A DNA stretch of 41,622 nucleotides, taken from the NCBI GenBank assembly GCA_903847975.1, contig CAINFC010000069.1:1-41622 (forward strand), given 5' to 3'. The translations under genes were made by a program, and so were the position numbers. The stretch comes from an uncultured Acidobacteriota bacterium. GTDB lineage: Bacteria; Acidobacteriota; UBA6911; CAINFC01. The notes under the pieces were generated by a model. The model made no database searches, had not been told where the DNA came from, and saw only the letters and a program-made list of their open reading frames with translations. Below, in pieces: positions 15,211 through 24,246 of the stretch (positions are counted from its first letter, which is position 1; every line of letters starts with the position of its first letter).

Positions 15211-16401
15211 CTAGGGGGAAATCGGCTGGGAGAGAAGATAAACGGCAAAGGAGCCCAGCCAGTGCTCTCCTTCGTAATGGCCTCCGGCGATGTGCGGGAG
15301 GGTGCTCCGGGCGTGCACCTCCGCGGCCGAGAGCAGGAGCTTCCGGCGCGGATCGCTCGCAGCCAGCGAGTTGGCGATACCCCGCATGCACCAGGCGCGG
15401 CTCAGGTTGAGCCCGTCGAGATGCACAATCTTGGGATCGGTGCGGTCGCTGACCAGGGCCGGCTGCAGCAGGGAAAGAGAGCGGTCTTTCCCCAGGGTCG
15501 GCAGAAACCGGGCGAGCCAGGAAGAGAATTCCCGGCGGTCGAGGACCCGGCGCATCAGATCCGCTTCCATCAGGCCGGGAGAGAAGAAGTCTTCTCCGCC
15601 CGGCTCCCAGGAGACCGGGGCGCTGCGGTCGTTCCCGAAATAAAAGCGGGATCGCTCGACCAGGAGCTTTTCCAGGTCCCGGTGGCCGACCGCCCGGGCA
15701 TAATCGAGCCCAAAAGCAATTCCGAATGCGGTGTTGGGGTGCACGCCGGTGCGGATCGGGTAGGTCTGCCGCGGCAGAAAGTCCATGTACAGCCGAACCA
15801 TGGCCTGCGTCAGGGGCTGCAGCGCTTCGGACCAGGCCCGCCCGTCGGCATCCGGCCAGGCATGCAGCTCCTCGGCGAGCTTAAGAAGCCAGGCCCAGCC
15901 GTAGGTGCGCTCGAAGGATTTGCGGTTGGCCTGGCCGAGGTAGCGGACTTCGGCGGAAACGTGCTCCGCGGTGATATTGCCGCGCAGGGCCGTCCGGATT
16001 TCGCCCTCTTCCGGCAGGTCCGGAAAAAGACGCAGCAGCCGGACCAGCATCCAGTGCCCGTGCACCGAGGAATGCCAGTCGTAGCACCCGTAGAACACCG
16101 GGTGCAGCGCCTTCGGGCTTTGCACCTCGCCGGCGTCGTTCATGACGTGGTCCGGCTTGTTGGGATATTCGCGGGCGACGCAGCGCAGGGCCAGCCGGGC
16201 CAGGTTGGAGGCGGCCTGCGGGCTCAGAGACAAAGATGCCTCGCTCGCCGACCCGGCCAGCGGGCGGATGGCAAGCAGCAGCAGCACGCCCCAGAGGCAG
16301 AGTCTCCCGGGGGAGGCGCGCCCGGCAAGCCGCACCGGGGCGCTGTCCCGGCCGCCGGCCGGTGCTCCGGTGCAAAACCATGGAACCATCCGATTTCTCA
16401 T
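15211..16401 (-). CDS. DUF2891 family protein, probably exported
   Basis: This 396-residue protein matches the DUF2891 pattern as I know it: HPVFYGCYDWHSSVHGHWMLVRL near 100, then TYGWAWLLKLAEEL, GVHPNTAFG and a GHYEGEHWLGSFAVYLL end. Such proteins are alpha-helical, probably of alpha/alpha-toroid type, and their reaction is unknown. A hydrophobic stretch at about 35-51 (LCLWGVLLLLAIRPLAG) looks like a signal peptide, but with an unusually long 34-residue leader before it. The true start may therefore lie further in, for example a GTG at about codon 23. The upstream peptidase ends 2 bases before the first ATG, so expression is coupled to it. Confidence 0.8.
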   Translation of the reverse strand: MRNRMVPWFCTGAPAGGRDSAPVRLAGRASPGRLCLWGVLLLLAIRPLAGSASEASLSLSPQAASNLARLALRCVAREYPNKPDHVMNDAGEVQSPKALHPVFYGCYDWHSSVHGHWMLVRLLRLFPDLPEEGEIRTALRGNITAEHVSAEVRYLGQANRKSFERTYGWAWLLKLAEELHAWPDADGRAWSEALQPLTQAMVRLYMDFLPRQTYPIRTGVHPNTAFGIAFGLDYARAVGHRDLEKLLVERSRFYFGNDRSAPVSWEPGGEDFFSPGLMEADLMRRVLDRREFSSWLARFLPTLGKDRSLSLLQPALVSDRTDPKIVHLDGLNLSRAWCMRGIANSLAASDPRRKLLLSAAEVHARSTLPHIAGGHYEGEHWLGSFAVYLLSQPISP

Positions 16402-16403
16402 CT

Positions 16404-18518
16404 TTACGGCTGCTTCAGCTTCTGCCAGAGGAACGTATAGGCCAGGGCCGACATGTGGGCGCGCTGCCGGTTGTTAGCGGCGCCTCCGTGTCCGCCTTCG
16501 ATGTTCTCGTAATAGCGGACATCCAGCCCCATGTCGCGCATTCGGGCCATCATCTTGCGCGCGTGGCCGGGGTGCACGCGGTCATCCCGGGTGGAGGTGG
16601 TGAAGAGAACCGGCGGATAGGTCTTCCCTTTTTGCAGGTTGTGATAAGGGGAGAAGTTCCGTATGAAAGCCCATTCCTCCGGCTTGTCCGGGTCGCCGTA
16701 CTCCGCCATCCAGGAGGCCCCGGCCAGCAGGTGCGAGTAGCGCTGCATGTCGAGCAGGGGCACCTGGCAGACCACGGCGCCGAACATCTGCGGGTAGAGG
16801 GTGATCATGTTGCCCATCAGCAGCCCGCCGTTGCTGCCGCCCTGGGTGCCGAGGCGCTTCGGGGAAGTGACTTTCCGGGCGACCAGGTCCGCGGCCACGG
16901 CGGCAAAATCCTCGTAAGCCCGCAGGCGGTTCTGCTTGAGCGCCGCCTGGTGCCATTTCGGCCCGTACTCTCCGCCGCCGCGGATGTTGGCTACCACGTA
17001 GACGCCTCCCCGGCTGAGCCAGACCCGGCCGATTCCCCCGCTATAGGCCGGGGTCATGGAAATCTCGAAGCCGCCGTATCCGTAGAGCAGGGTCGGGTTG
17101 GAGCCGTCCAGCTTCATCCCTTTGGGGGAGATCTGAAAATAGGGGATGCGCGTGCCGTCCTTCGAAGCGGAAAAGTGCTGGCTGACCTCCAGCCGGGCGG
17201 CATCAAAAAAAGAAGGGGTTTCTTTCAGCTTTTCCGGGGCGGACCCCACTTTTCCGTAATACAGGCTTTCCGGCGCCAGGTAGCCGCTGACCGTCATGAA
17301 GTAGTCGTCCGACTCGTCGGGGTCCACGCCGCGGATCGATGCGGTGGCGAAGGCAGGGGATCCGGGCAGCGGCTGCCGGGTCCAGTCGCCCGCGCCCGGG
17401 GTCAGCACCAGCAGGCGGTTTTTGACATCCTCCATCACATTCAGGAGGAGGTGCCCGCGAGTCCAGCTGTGCGAGGCCAGCGAAGCGTTGGCGGTCGGGG
17501 CGAACAGCACCGAAAACTGCCTTTTGCCGCTCATGAAATCGTCGAAGCGGGCGGCCAGCAGGCTTCCGGCCGGATGGGTCACGCCGCCCACAGTCCACGG
17601 CGTGCGGGGCTGCACCAGCAGCCATTCGCGGAAGACGGAGGCCTCGGCATCGTTGGGCTTATCCACTTTCTGCAGCGAGCCGTCTTTCCTGCGCAGGAAA
17701 AGTTCATTATTGTAAAAAGCCAGCTCGCGGCGGATGAAATGCCTCTCAAAGCCTTCGGTGTCGTCGAAGTAGCCGGCCACGGACATGTCCTCGTTTTTGG
17801 CCTCGTAGATCAGGCTCGCTCCGGAAAGAGGAGTTCCCCGCTTCCAGAGCTTGACCAGGCGCGGGTATCCCGAGGTGGTCATCGTCCCGGGGCCGAAGTC
17901 CGTGGAAACGTAGACCGAATCTTTGTCGATCCAGTTGATGCCCCCTTTGGCTTCCGGCAGCTGGAACCCCCCGGTGACGAAGCTGCGGGTCTGCAGGTCG
18001 AATTCGCGGACCACGGTGGCATCCGCCCCGCCGCGGGAAAGCGAGATAAGGCAGTGGCGGTAGCCGCCGGCTTTGAGGATTTCGACGCCGCTCCAGACCC
18101 AGTTTTCTTTTTCGGCCTTGGCCAGGGCGTCCAGGTCGAGAATCAGCTCCCATTTCGGCTGCGCCTTGCGGTATTCCTCCAGGGTGGTGCGGCGCCATAT
18201 GCCGCGGGGATGCTCGGCATCCTTCCAGAAATTATAGAAATAGGACCCGCGCTTGGAGATGGCCGGGATCCGGTCGCGGGAATCCAGTACCTCGAGGATA
18301 TCCGCCTCCATTTTCTGGAATTCGGGGCTTGCGGCCAGCTCGCGGCCCGATTCGGCGTTGCGCTCCCGGGCCCAGGCCAGGGCCTTTTCGCCGGTAACCT
18401 CCTCGAGCCACTGATAGGGATCGGCGCTTTTGAGTGCGGCGGGGTTTGGGTTCTCCAGGGCCAACAGCTCGCCGGCCGCCAGAACTCCGAAAAAAGTAAG
18501 GATCCAGAGCAATTTCAT
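16404..18518 (-). CDS. Prolyl oligopeptidase family serine peptidase (S9A), exported
   Basis: With the start at 18518 the protein has 704 residues, the standard length for S9A prolyl oligopeptidases. MKLLWILTFFGVLAAGELLALE is a signal peptide, so it acts in the periplasm or outside. The N-terminal DPYQWLEEV segment and a beta-propeller region of about 60-420 precede an alpha/beta-hydrolase domain. The triad is visible as S562 in TQGGSNGGLLMG, D645/D646 in TRDDRVHPGHARKM and H677 in EGGHGGAAN. Substrates are expected to be short proline-containing peptides. The frame stays open to an ATG at 18578, but GAGGAG lies just upstream of the 18518 ATG, which also begins the signal peptide. It leads a five-gene minus-strand operon. 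Confidence 0.93.
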   Translation of the reverse strand: MKLLWILTFFGVLAAGELLALENPNPAALKSADPYQWLEEVTGEKALAWARERNAESGRELAASPEFQKMEADILEVLDSRDRIPAISKRGSYFYNFWKDAEHPRGIWRRTTLEEYRKAQPKWELILDLDALAKAEKENWVWSGVEILKAGGYRHCLISLSRGGADATVVREFDLQTRSFVTGGFQLPEAKGGINWIDKDSVYVSTDFGPGTMTTSGYPRLVKLWKRGTPLSGASLIYEAKNEDMSVAGYFDDTEGFERHFIRRELAFYNNELFLRRKDGSLQKVDKPNDAEASVFREWLLVQPRTPWTVGGVTHPAGSLLAARFDDFMSGKRQFSVLFAPTANASLASHSWTRGHLLLNVMEDVKNRLLVLTPGAGDWTRQPLPGSPAFATASIRGVDPDESDDYFMTVSGYLAPESLYYGKVGSAPEKLKETPSFFDAARLEVSQHFSASKDGTRIPYFQISPKGMKLDGSNPTLLYGYGGFEISMTPAYSGGIGRVWLSRGGVYVVANIRGGGEYGPKWHQAALKQNRLRAYEDFAAVAADLVARKVTSPKRLGTQGGSNGGLLMGNMITLYPQMFGAVVCQVPLLDMQRYSHLLAGASWMAEYGDPDKPEEWAFIRNFSPYHNLQKGKTYPPVLFTTSTRDDRVHPGHARKMMARMRDMGLDVRYYENIEGGHGGAANNRQRAHMSALAYTFLWQKLKQP

Positions 18519-18594
18519 TCTATTCTCCTCGTGCCAGTTTTGAAGAAATTTCATCCAAGACGGGAAAATATAACACAACCGCCGGGAGAAGGGA

Positions 18595-18624
18595 TTGACG
18601 AGTTTCGGGATCTTTCCGTAAACT
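18595..18624 (+). promoter_or_regulatory. Promoter-like site for the DUF1573/cytochrome gene
   Basis: TTGACG (18595-18600) and TAAACT (18619-18624) are separated by 18 bases, about 40 bases before the ATG at 18666. The region lies between two divergent genes. This is a consensus match only. Confidence 0.45.
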
Positions 18625-18665
18625 TCATGCGTACAAGCAACATGGACTATTTATTAAGGAGAACC

Positions 18666-19385
18666 ATGCGGTCAAATACCCTGATTCTGTTGTGCTTCTT
18701 TTGCGGGGCGGCCCTGGGCCAGGCGCCCGGTGCTTCCTTTGCCAAAATCGAATTTCCGAAGGAGCTGGTGCTTCTCGGGGAACTGCAGGAGGGCGAGATC
18801 GCCGAAGTGGATTTTCCCTTCCTGAACAAGGGGACCGCCCCTCTGCAGCTCTTCGACCTGGCTCCGAACTGCAGCTGCACGACCGCCGATGCGGACGCCA
18901 TGACGGTCGCTCCCGGGAAGGGGAGCGTGGTGCGGGCCAGGGTGGACACCAGGGGGCGCCCGGGCAACCTGGAGAAAATGGTCATCGTGGTCTCCAACGA
19001 TCCCAAGGCGGCTCAGGTGACCCTGACTATACGGGCCGTGGTGAAGGACTTCCACAAAGAGGCCGGAGCGCGATTCCTGGCCGCCAACATCTTTCAGGAA
19101 GGATGCCGCTCCTGCCATGCCGACCGCGCCAGGGGGAAATCCGGAGAGGCCCTTTTCAAGGCGGCATGCCGCGTGTGCCACCGGCAGGGACATTCCGCGC
19201 CGGTGCTTGACAAGGGCTGGCTGAACAGACAGAAAACCGCTGCCTGGAAAGGGATGATCGCCAGCGGCAGCAAAAGCATGCCGGGCTTTGCCGTGGCGCA
19301 CAAGGGTCCGCTGGACGGCGCCCAGGTGGAAAGCCTGGTCCGGTTCCTTGACTGGCCCGCACCCCCTGCCAAGCCAGCGAAGTAA
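18666..19385 (+). CDS. DUF1573 domain protein fused to a c-type cytochrome domain
   Basis: This 239-residue exported protein has a signal peptide (MRSNTLILLCFFCGAALGQ). A DUF1573 immunoglobulin-like domain at about 24-130 shows FPFLNKGTAPLQLFDLAPNCSCTTAD and VVSNDPKAAQVTLTIRAVV. A C-terminal domain carries two CxxCH haem motifs, C147RSCH and C168RVCH; the second sits in the cytochrome-c-like context GEALFKAACRVCH, with a candidate Met ligand in SMPGF. The two motifs are only 21 residues apart, so one haem plus an additional site, or a compact diheme arrangement, is possible. Periplasmic electron transfer or redox sensing is inferred. AAGGAG before the 18666 ATG supports this start over an in-frame ATG at 18642. 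It is transcribed divergently from the peptidase operon. Confidence 0.85.
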   Translation: MRSNTLILLCFFCGAALGQAPGASFAKIEFPKELVLLGELQEGEIAEVDFPFLNKGTAPLQLFDLAPNCSCTTADADAMTVAPGKGSVVRARVDTRGRPGNLEKMVIVVSNDPKAAQVTLTIRAVVKDFHKEAGARFLAANIFQEGCRSCHADRARGKSGEALFKAACRVCHRQGHSAPVLDKGWLNRQKTAAWKGMIASGSKSMPGFAVAHKGPLDGAQVESLVRFLDWPAPPAKPAK

Positions 19386-19425
19386 TCCGGTCCGCTGCGC
19401 AAGAAGGGACTTTTCTTCTCGCCAT

Positions 19426-19520
19426 CGCTATCGCTATCGAGAACTATCCGATGGAATGTCCAACATGGCCTGTATCGCAAAAGGGTCACGCTCAGAAGGG
19501 GCTTTTCGATAGCGATAGCG
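19426..19520. repeat. Perfect 15-bp inverted repeat CGCTATCGCTATCGA
   Basis: CGCTATCGCTATCGA (19426-19440) is the exact reverse complement of TCGATAGCGATAGCG (19506-19520), with 65 bases between. Each arm is itself a doubled CGCTAT/ATAGCG unit. The right arm is followed by AAAAAA. It lies between the convergent cytochrome and FAD oxidoreductase genes, so it may act as a terminator or be a small mobile palindrome. Confidence 0.8.
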
Positions 19521-19560
19521 AAAAAATCCTTCCTCTTCGGGTTCGGGTTGCGAAAGGCCG

Positions 19561-20907
19561 TTACAGGACGCCGCCTTTCTGCTCCACCCGGCGGCGGACC
19601 TCGCGCGGATCCAGGTCGGCCGGCCGGCACTTCTTCTCCGCGCACAGCGCCGCGGCGATCCCCACCGCCTGGCCCATCATGGAGCAGGAAGTGCTGACCC
19701 GGGCCGAAGAGAGCGCCAGCTGCTCGGCGGAAAAGCAGCGCCCGGCCATAAACAGGTTGTCGGCCCCGCGGGCGATCAGGCAGCCCAGGGGAATCTGGTA
19801 GGGAGGGACTTTGAGCTGGTCCTTCGGAAGAATGTAGGTGCGCTTGTCGTCGTCCGGCTTGTGGCCGTCGAGATAAAAGACGCCGCGGGCCACGGCATCC
19901 TCGAATTTCCTGCCGGCGCGCAGGTCGGCCACGGTGAGGGTGTATTCCCCCACAATCCGCGCCCCTTCCCGCAGCCCGATCTGCGGGGAGCAGCCGTCGT
20001 AGCGCCAGGGCTGCTTCTTCTCCCGCTGGTAGTAGTCGAGCACTTCCCAGATGCGCCGCCGGGCCTGGATTTCCGCGGCGGTCAGCGATTCGGTGTCGGT
20101 GGAGTCGAACCGGGGGATCTTCACTTTCAGGGCGTTGCCTCCCGGGCCGTTGGGCCAGACGCTGGTCATGGGCAGGTCCTCTTCCCGGCGCACCGGATGG
20201 AACCATCCCGGCGGCAGCTGGGCCTGGAATTCGGCGGGGGTCACATGGCGTACAAAAAACATGACCGACATCGGCAGCTGCATGCCGTCCTCGGGACGGC
20301 CCTTGCGCACCGCGAATCCGGCCCGGCGGGTGAGATCGGCGTCCCCGCTGCAATCTACGAAAATCCCGGCGCGCAGCGCTTCGGGCCCGGACTTGCCGCA
20401 GAGCACCGCTTCGGTCAGCCGGTTTCCTTTCCGAAGCACGTCCACGAACCGGGTGTGCAGCAGGAGCTTGACCCGGTGGCGAAGCAGCAGCTCCTGGAGG
20501 ACCAGGGCCAGAATGTGATGGTCGAAAACCCGCGCCTCTCTTTTTTCATAAGGAAGATAGGGCATGATAGCCTGGAATTTTTCCAGGTCGCCGACGATTT
20601 CGTCGAAGATCTCCCCCTGGCCGCGCGTTTCCCCGCAAAAAGAGGCCACCCCTCCGGTGGTCAGGTTTCCGCCGGGGATCCCGAAGCGCTCCACCAGCAC
20701 CACCCGGGCGCCGGCGCGAGCCGCGGCGCAGGCGGTATTTACCCCGGCGATCCCGCCTCCGATCACGGCGACATCGGCCTGATAGCGCACGGGAACGCGC
20801 CGCGACCAGGTTATGGCAGAAGCCGTTTCCCCGGCTTTGGGGGATCCGGCGGCGGCACCGGCCATGTTGGCGGCGGCAACATTTCGACAGAAATTTCTAC
20901 GGTTCAT
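19561..20907 (-). CDS. FAD-dependent oxidoreductase (FAD_oxidored family), probable Tat-type leader
   Basis: This 448-residue protein is a relative of the oxidoreductase at 12065-14020 without the discoidin-like tail. It begins MNRRNFCRNVAAANMAG, a twin-arginine-like but imperfect leader. The dinucleotide motif is VAVIGGGIAGVNTACAAARAG (about 46-66), followed by IPGGNLTTGGVASFCG, VDCSGDADLTRRAG and the C-terminal NLFMAGRCFSAEQLALSSARV…MGQAVGIAAAL. The family is common in Acidobacteriota, Planctomycetota and Verrucomicrobiota, often unassigned or linked to polysaccharide or amino-acid catabolism; the substrate here is unknown. It lies about 100 bases downstream of the RNase P RNA gene on the same strand. 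Confidence 0.85.
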   Translation of the reverse strand: MNRRNFCRNVAAANMAGAAAGSPKAGETASAITWSRRVPVRYQADVAVIGGGIAGVNTACAAARAGARVVLVERFGIPGGNLTTGGVASFCGETRGQGEIFDEIVGDLEKFQAIMPYLPYEKREARVFDHHILALVLQELLLRHRVKLLLHTRFVDVLRKGNRLTEAVLCGKSGPEALRAGIFVDCSGDADLTRRAGFAVRKGRPEDGMQLPMSVMFFVRHVTPAEFQAQLPPGWFHPVRREEDLPMTSVWPNGPGGNALKVKIPRFDSTDTESLTAAEIQARRRIWEVLDYYQREKKQPWRYDGCSPQIGLREGARIVGEYTLTVADLRAGRKFEDAVARGVFYLDGHKPDDDKRTYILPKDQLKVPPYQIPLGCLIARGADNLFMAGRCFSAEQLALSSARVSTSCSMMGQAVGIAAALCAEKKCRPADLDPREVRRRVEQKGGVL

Positions 20908-21011
20908 CGCGGAAGCCCTCGCATCCAGAAATTCAAGGAAAGGCAGCGGAATCCTGCCTGCCGCGGCCCCCGGGAAGAAACATCTTCCGGCGGGGGGGCG
21001 GAAAACGAAAT

Positions 21012-21461
21012 TGCCGGGCAGGCCATAAGCCGAATTTTGTTCCTCCCCGGCCGACGGGATTTCCTGTCGGCCGGAGGGTGGCGATCATTCCTCTAGGCGG
21101 CGGATCGCTCCGCCGCTCAAGCGACTTACCCGGAAGCAGCGAGCGGGCCGCTCGCGTGCCGGCCGTCATCCGGCGGCACCGCCTCCCTATTTAGTCTTGC
21201 TCCGTGTGGGGTTTTCCCTGCCGGCGCGGTTGCCCGGGCCGCGGTGCGCTCTTACTTTAAGCTCCTTGCGGAGCCGCACCATTTCACCCTTACCCCGGCT
21301 TCCTTGCGGAAACCGCGGGCGGTATCTTTTCTGTGGCACTTTCCGTACCCTTGCGGATCCCTCCCGTTAGGAGGCACACTGCCCTGCGGAGTTCGGACTT
21401 TCCTCCCCGCCTCCCGCCCCGAAGGAACGAGCGGCGCAGCGATCGCCTGTCCTGCCCGGCA
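21012..21461 (-). ncRNA. rnpB: RNase P RNA (bacterial type A)
   Basis: Read on the minus strand, this carries the hallmark blocks of bacterial RNase P RNA: GAGGAAAGTCCGAACTCCG near the 5' end (CR I), GGGTAAGGGTGAAATGGTGCGG in the middle, and ACAAAATTCGGCTTATGGCC at the 3' end (CR V). TGCCGGGCAGG at the 5' end (21451-21461) pairs with CCTGCCCGGCA at the 3' end (21012-21022) as helix P1, which sets the boundaries to within a few bases. At about 450 nt it is somewhat longer than the E. coli RNA (377 nt). The RNA is the catalytic part of the enzyme that matures tRNA 5' ends. Confidence 0.96.
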
Positions 21462-21477
21462 AATCCATATCTCTCTC

Positions 21478-21507
21478 ATCTTACCTCCGGACGCGGATCG
21501 GTGGCAA
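21478..21507 (-). promoter_or_regulatory. Promoter-like site for rnpB
   Basis: On the minus strand TTGCCA (21507-21502) and TAAGAT (21483-21478) are 18 bases apart. Transcription would start near 21470, a few bases before helix P1. The spacing and position fit a sigma-70-type promoter; this has not been tested. Confidence 0.55.
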
Positions 21508-21622
21508 ACAAATTAAGCAAACCATCTTGCAAACAACCCTTAAATAGGGTTTTATTTAGGGCATGCAACGCCGTTGTAGCTTGTTTCTGGAGTCCTAAAA
21601 CTCACACCGGATAAGAAACCAT

Positions 21623-22324
21623 ATGTTCAAGCAATTTGTCGCCTCCTCGCTTGGGCGCAAGTACCTCATGGCTCTCACCGGGACCATCCTTTTTTCCTTT
21701 ATGGTGGTCCACATGCTGGGCAACTTTCAGGTGCTTCTCGGCCCGGAGCAGATCAACACCTATGCGCACATGCTTCAATCCAAAAAGCCCCTGCTCTGGT
21801 CCTTCCGGCTTTTTCTCGGGTTGATGGCCCTGACGCACATCACCGTGGGCATCTGGCTCTGGCTCGACAACCGGCGCGCCCGGCCGGATCATTACCGGCA
21901 GGAACGGACCCAGCAGGCCGGCCTGGCTTCCCGGACCATGATCTACAGCGGAGCCCTGATTCTCGCTTTTTTTGTGTACCACATTTTACATTTCACCCTC
22001 CGCTGGCTGAACCCGGAGTTTGCCGGCTTTACCGGCCGGATCCCCGGTGTGGAGGAGCCGGTGGCCGACGTTTACCGGATGATGAACCAGGGCTTTTTCG
22101 ATGCCGGGGTCTCCCTGACCTACATCGTGGCCGTAGCCCTGTTGGCCTGGCACCTGAGCCACGGGATTCCCAGCCTCTTTCAATCCCTGGGGCTGAGGAA
22201 CGACGCGGTTTCCCGGTTCCTGGACCGTTTCGGCTGGGCGGTGGCCTTCCTTCTTTTCCTTGGCCTGAGCATTATCCCTGCCGCCCTGTTTGCCGCTGTC
22301 CGGGGCGCCATCTACTTGAGGTAA
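21623..22324 (+). CDS. sdhC: Succinate dehydrogenase/fumarate reductase cytochrome b subunit
   Basis: This 233-residue integral membrane protein is the single-subunit, five-helix anchor typical of type B succinate:quinone oxidoreductases (Bacteroides/Bacillus-like). It begins [27 protein letters not shown], a family signature in which H30 is a haem-ligand candidate; further histidines are in LTHITVG, VYHILHF and WHLSHGIPS at helix positions suited to two b haems. It anchors SdhAB to the inner membrane and reacts with quinone. It is the first gene of sdhCAB, and sdhA starts 5 bases after its stop. The 160 bases between rnpB and this gene contain a small hairpin (AACCCT…AGGGTT near 21536-21552), which may be part of the leader. 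Confidence 0.94.
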   Translation: MFKQFVASSLGRKYLMALTGTILFSFMVVHMLGNFQVLLGPEQINTYAHMLQSKKPLLWSFRLFLGLMALTHITVGIWLWLDNRRARPDHYRQERTQQAGLASRTMIYSGALILAFFVYHILHFTLRWLNPEFAGFTGRIPGVEEPVADVYRMMNQGFFDAGVSLTYIVAVALLAWHLSHGIPSLFQSLGLRNDAVSRFLDRFGWAVAFLLFLGLSIIPAALFAAVRGAIYLR

Positions 22325-22329
22325 CCGAC

Positions 22330-24246
22330 ATGACGCAACTGGATGCCAAAATTCCTTCCGGCCCTCTGGCGCAAAAATGGGACAGGCACCGCGCCGCGAT
22401 CAAGCTGGTCAGTCCCACCAACAAGCGAAAATTCGAGATCCTGGTGGTCGGCTCCGGGCTGGCCGGCGCCTCTGCGGCGGCCACCCTGGCCGAGCAGGGT
22501 TACAGCGTAAAGTGCTTCTGCTTCCAGGACAGCCCGCGGCGGGCCCACAGCATCGCCGCCCAGGGCGGCATCAACGCCGCCAAGAACTATCAGAATGACG
22601 GGGACAGCATCTACCGCCTGTTTTACGACACCATCAAGGGCGGGGACTTCCGCTCCCGGGAAGCCAACGTATACCGGCTGGCCCAGGTGAGCGTTAACAT
22701 TATCGACCACTGCGTGGCCCAGGGAGTGCCCTTCGCCCGGGAATACGGCGGGCTGCTGGCCAACCGCAGCTTCGGCGGCGCCCAGGTGTCGCGCACTTTC
22801 TACGCCCGCGGGGCTACCGGGCAGCAGCTGCTGCTCGGCGCCTACCAGGCCCTCAGCCGCCAGATCGGGCTGAAGCAGGTGCAGATGATCCCGCGCGCCG
22901 ACATGCTCGAGCTGGTGCTGGTCGACGGTCAGGCCAAGGGGATCGTGGTTCGCGATTCGGTCACTGGAAAAATCTCCTCTCATTCCGGGGACGCCGTGGT
23001 GCTGGCCACCGGCGGCTACGGCAACGTGTTCAACCTTTCCACCTACGCCCGCGGATCCAACGCCACGGCCATCTGGCGGGCCTATAAAAAGGGAGCGCTC
23101 TTCGCCAACCCGTGCTTCACCCAGATCCACCCGACCTGTATCCCGGTGTCGGGCGACTACCAGTCGAAGCTGACCCTGATGTCGGAGTCGCTGCGCAACG
23201 ACGGCCGCTGCTGGGTTCCCAAAAAGGCCGGCGACAAAAGGGCGGCCGATGCCATCCCGGAAGAGGAAAGGGACTACTACCTGGAGCGGCTGTACCCAAG
23301 CTACGGAAACCTGGCCCCGCGGGACATCTCCTCGCGCGCAGCCAAGCGGGTCTGCGATGAGGGGCGCGGCGTGGGGCCCAGCGGCCTGGGGGTCTACCTC
23401 GATTTCAGCGACGCCCTGAAGAGGCTGGGGGAGGCCACCATACGGGAGCGCTACGGCAACCTGTTCGACATTTACCACGAAATCACCGGCGAGAACGCCT
23501 ACCAGGCGCCGATGCGCATTTACCCGGCCATCCACTACACTATGGGCGGACTCTGGGTGGACTACAACCTGATGAGCAACGTGCCGGGGCTTTTCGTGGT
23601 CGGCGAGGCGAATTTTTCCGATCACGGAGCCAACCGCCTGGGGGCCAGCGCGCTGATGCAGGGCCTGGCGGACGGCTACTTCGTGCTGCCCTACACCATC
23701 GGTCACTACCTGGCCGGCAGCAAAAAGGTAAAGCCGTCGGTGGAGTCGGCGGAATTCCGGCAGGCGGAAAGCGAAACGGAGGCGCGGATCGCCCGGCTTC
23801 TAGGCATACGGGGCAAGCGCACGGTGTCCGATATTCACAAGCAGCTTGGGAAGATCCTCTGGGAAAATTGCGGCATGGCCCGCAACCGCCAGGGCCTGCA
23901 GGATGCCCTGCAGAAGATTCCGGCCCTGCGGGAGGAGTTCTGGGGCGGCGTCACCGTTCCCGGGGAGGGGAAGGACCTCAATCAGTCGCTGGAGAAGGCC
24001 CTGCGGGTGGCCGATTTCCTGGAGCTGGGTGAGCTCCTTTGCCGCGACGCCCTGGCCCGGGAGGAATCCTGCGGCTGCCACCTGCGCGAGGAGTACCAGA
24101 CCCCCGAAGGGGAGTGCAAGCGCAACGACGAGGAATACGCCTATGCCGCCGCCTGGCAGTACGCCGGGGAAACCAGCGCCCCGGTGCTGTGCAAGGAGCC
24201 GTTGATTTACGAAGAGCTGCCCATGGCCACAAGGAGCTACAAATGA
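22330..24246 (+). CDS. sdhA: Succinate dehydrogenase/fumarate reductase flavoprotein subunit
   Basis: This 638-residue catalytic subunit interconverts succinate and fumarate. Visible are the FAD motif [20 protein letters not shown] (near 40-60), the covalent-FAD histidine region [18 protein letters not shown], the substrate-site segments [19 protein letters not shown] and [12 protein letters not shown], and [26 protein letters not shown]. Length and the insert content match the type B enzymes of Bacteroidota and relatives. A GAGGT site precedes the ATG. The gene overlaps sdhB by 4 bases (ATGA), giving translational coupling. Direction of the reaction in the cell cannot be told from the sequence. 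Confidence 0.96.
   Translation: MTQLDAKIPSGPLAQKWDRHRAAIKLVSPTNKRKFEILVVGSGLAGASAAATLAEQGYSVKCFCFQDSPRRAHSIAAQGGINAAKNYQNDGDSIYRLFYDTIKGGDFRSREANVYRLAQVSVNIIDHCVAQGVPFAREYGGLLANRSFGGAQVSRTFYARGATGQQLLLGAYQALSRQIGLKQVQMIPRADMLELVLVDGQAKGIVVRDSVTGKISSHSGDAVVLATGGYGNVFNLSTYARGSNATAIWRAYKKGALFANPCFTQIHPTCIPVSGDYQSKLTLMSESLRNDGRCWVPKKAGDKRAADAIPEEERDYYLERLYPSYGNLAPRDISSRAAKRVCDEGRGVGPSGLGVYLDFSDALKRLGEATIRERYGNLFDIYHEITGENAYQAPMRIYPAIHYTMGGLWVDYNLMSNVPGLFVVGEANFSDHGANRLGASALMQGLADGYFVLPYTIGHYLAGSKKVKPSVESAEFRQAESETEARIARLLGIRGKRTVSDIHKQLGKILWENCGMARNRQGLQDALQKIPALREEFWGGVTVPGEGKDLNQSLEKALRVADFLELGELLCRDALAREESCGCHLREEYQTPEGECKRNDEEYAYAAAWQYAGETSAPVLCKEPLIYEELPMATRSYK

Noticed and set aside
16236-19385. 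A 1049-codon plus-strand open frame running through the peptidase operon into the cytochrome gene
   Set aside because: Only the last 239 codons (from 18666) show protein motifs, a signal peptide and a ribosome binding site. The rest is the GC-rich antisense shadow of the minus-strand peptidase and DUF2891 genes.
21244-21516. Small open frames on both strands near 21244-21614
   Set aside because: They fall largely within the RNase P RNA gene, whose conserved blocks and P1 pairing explain the sequence.
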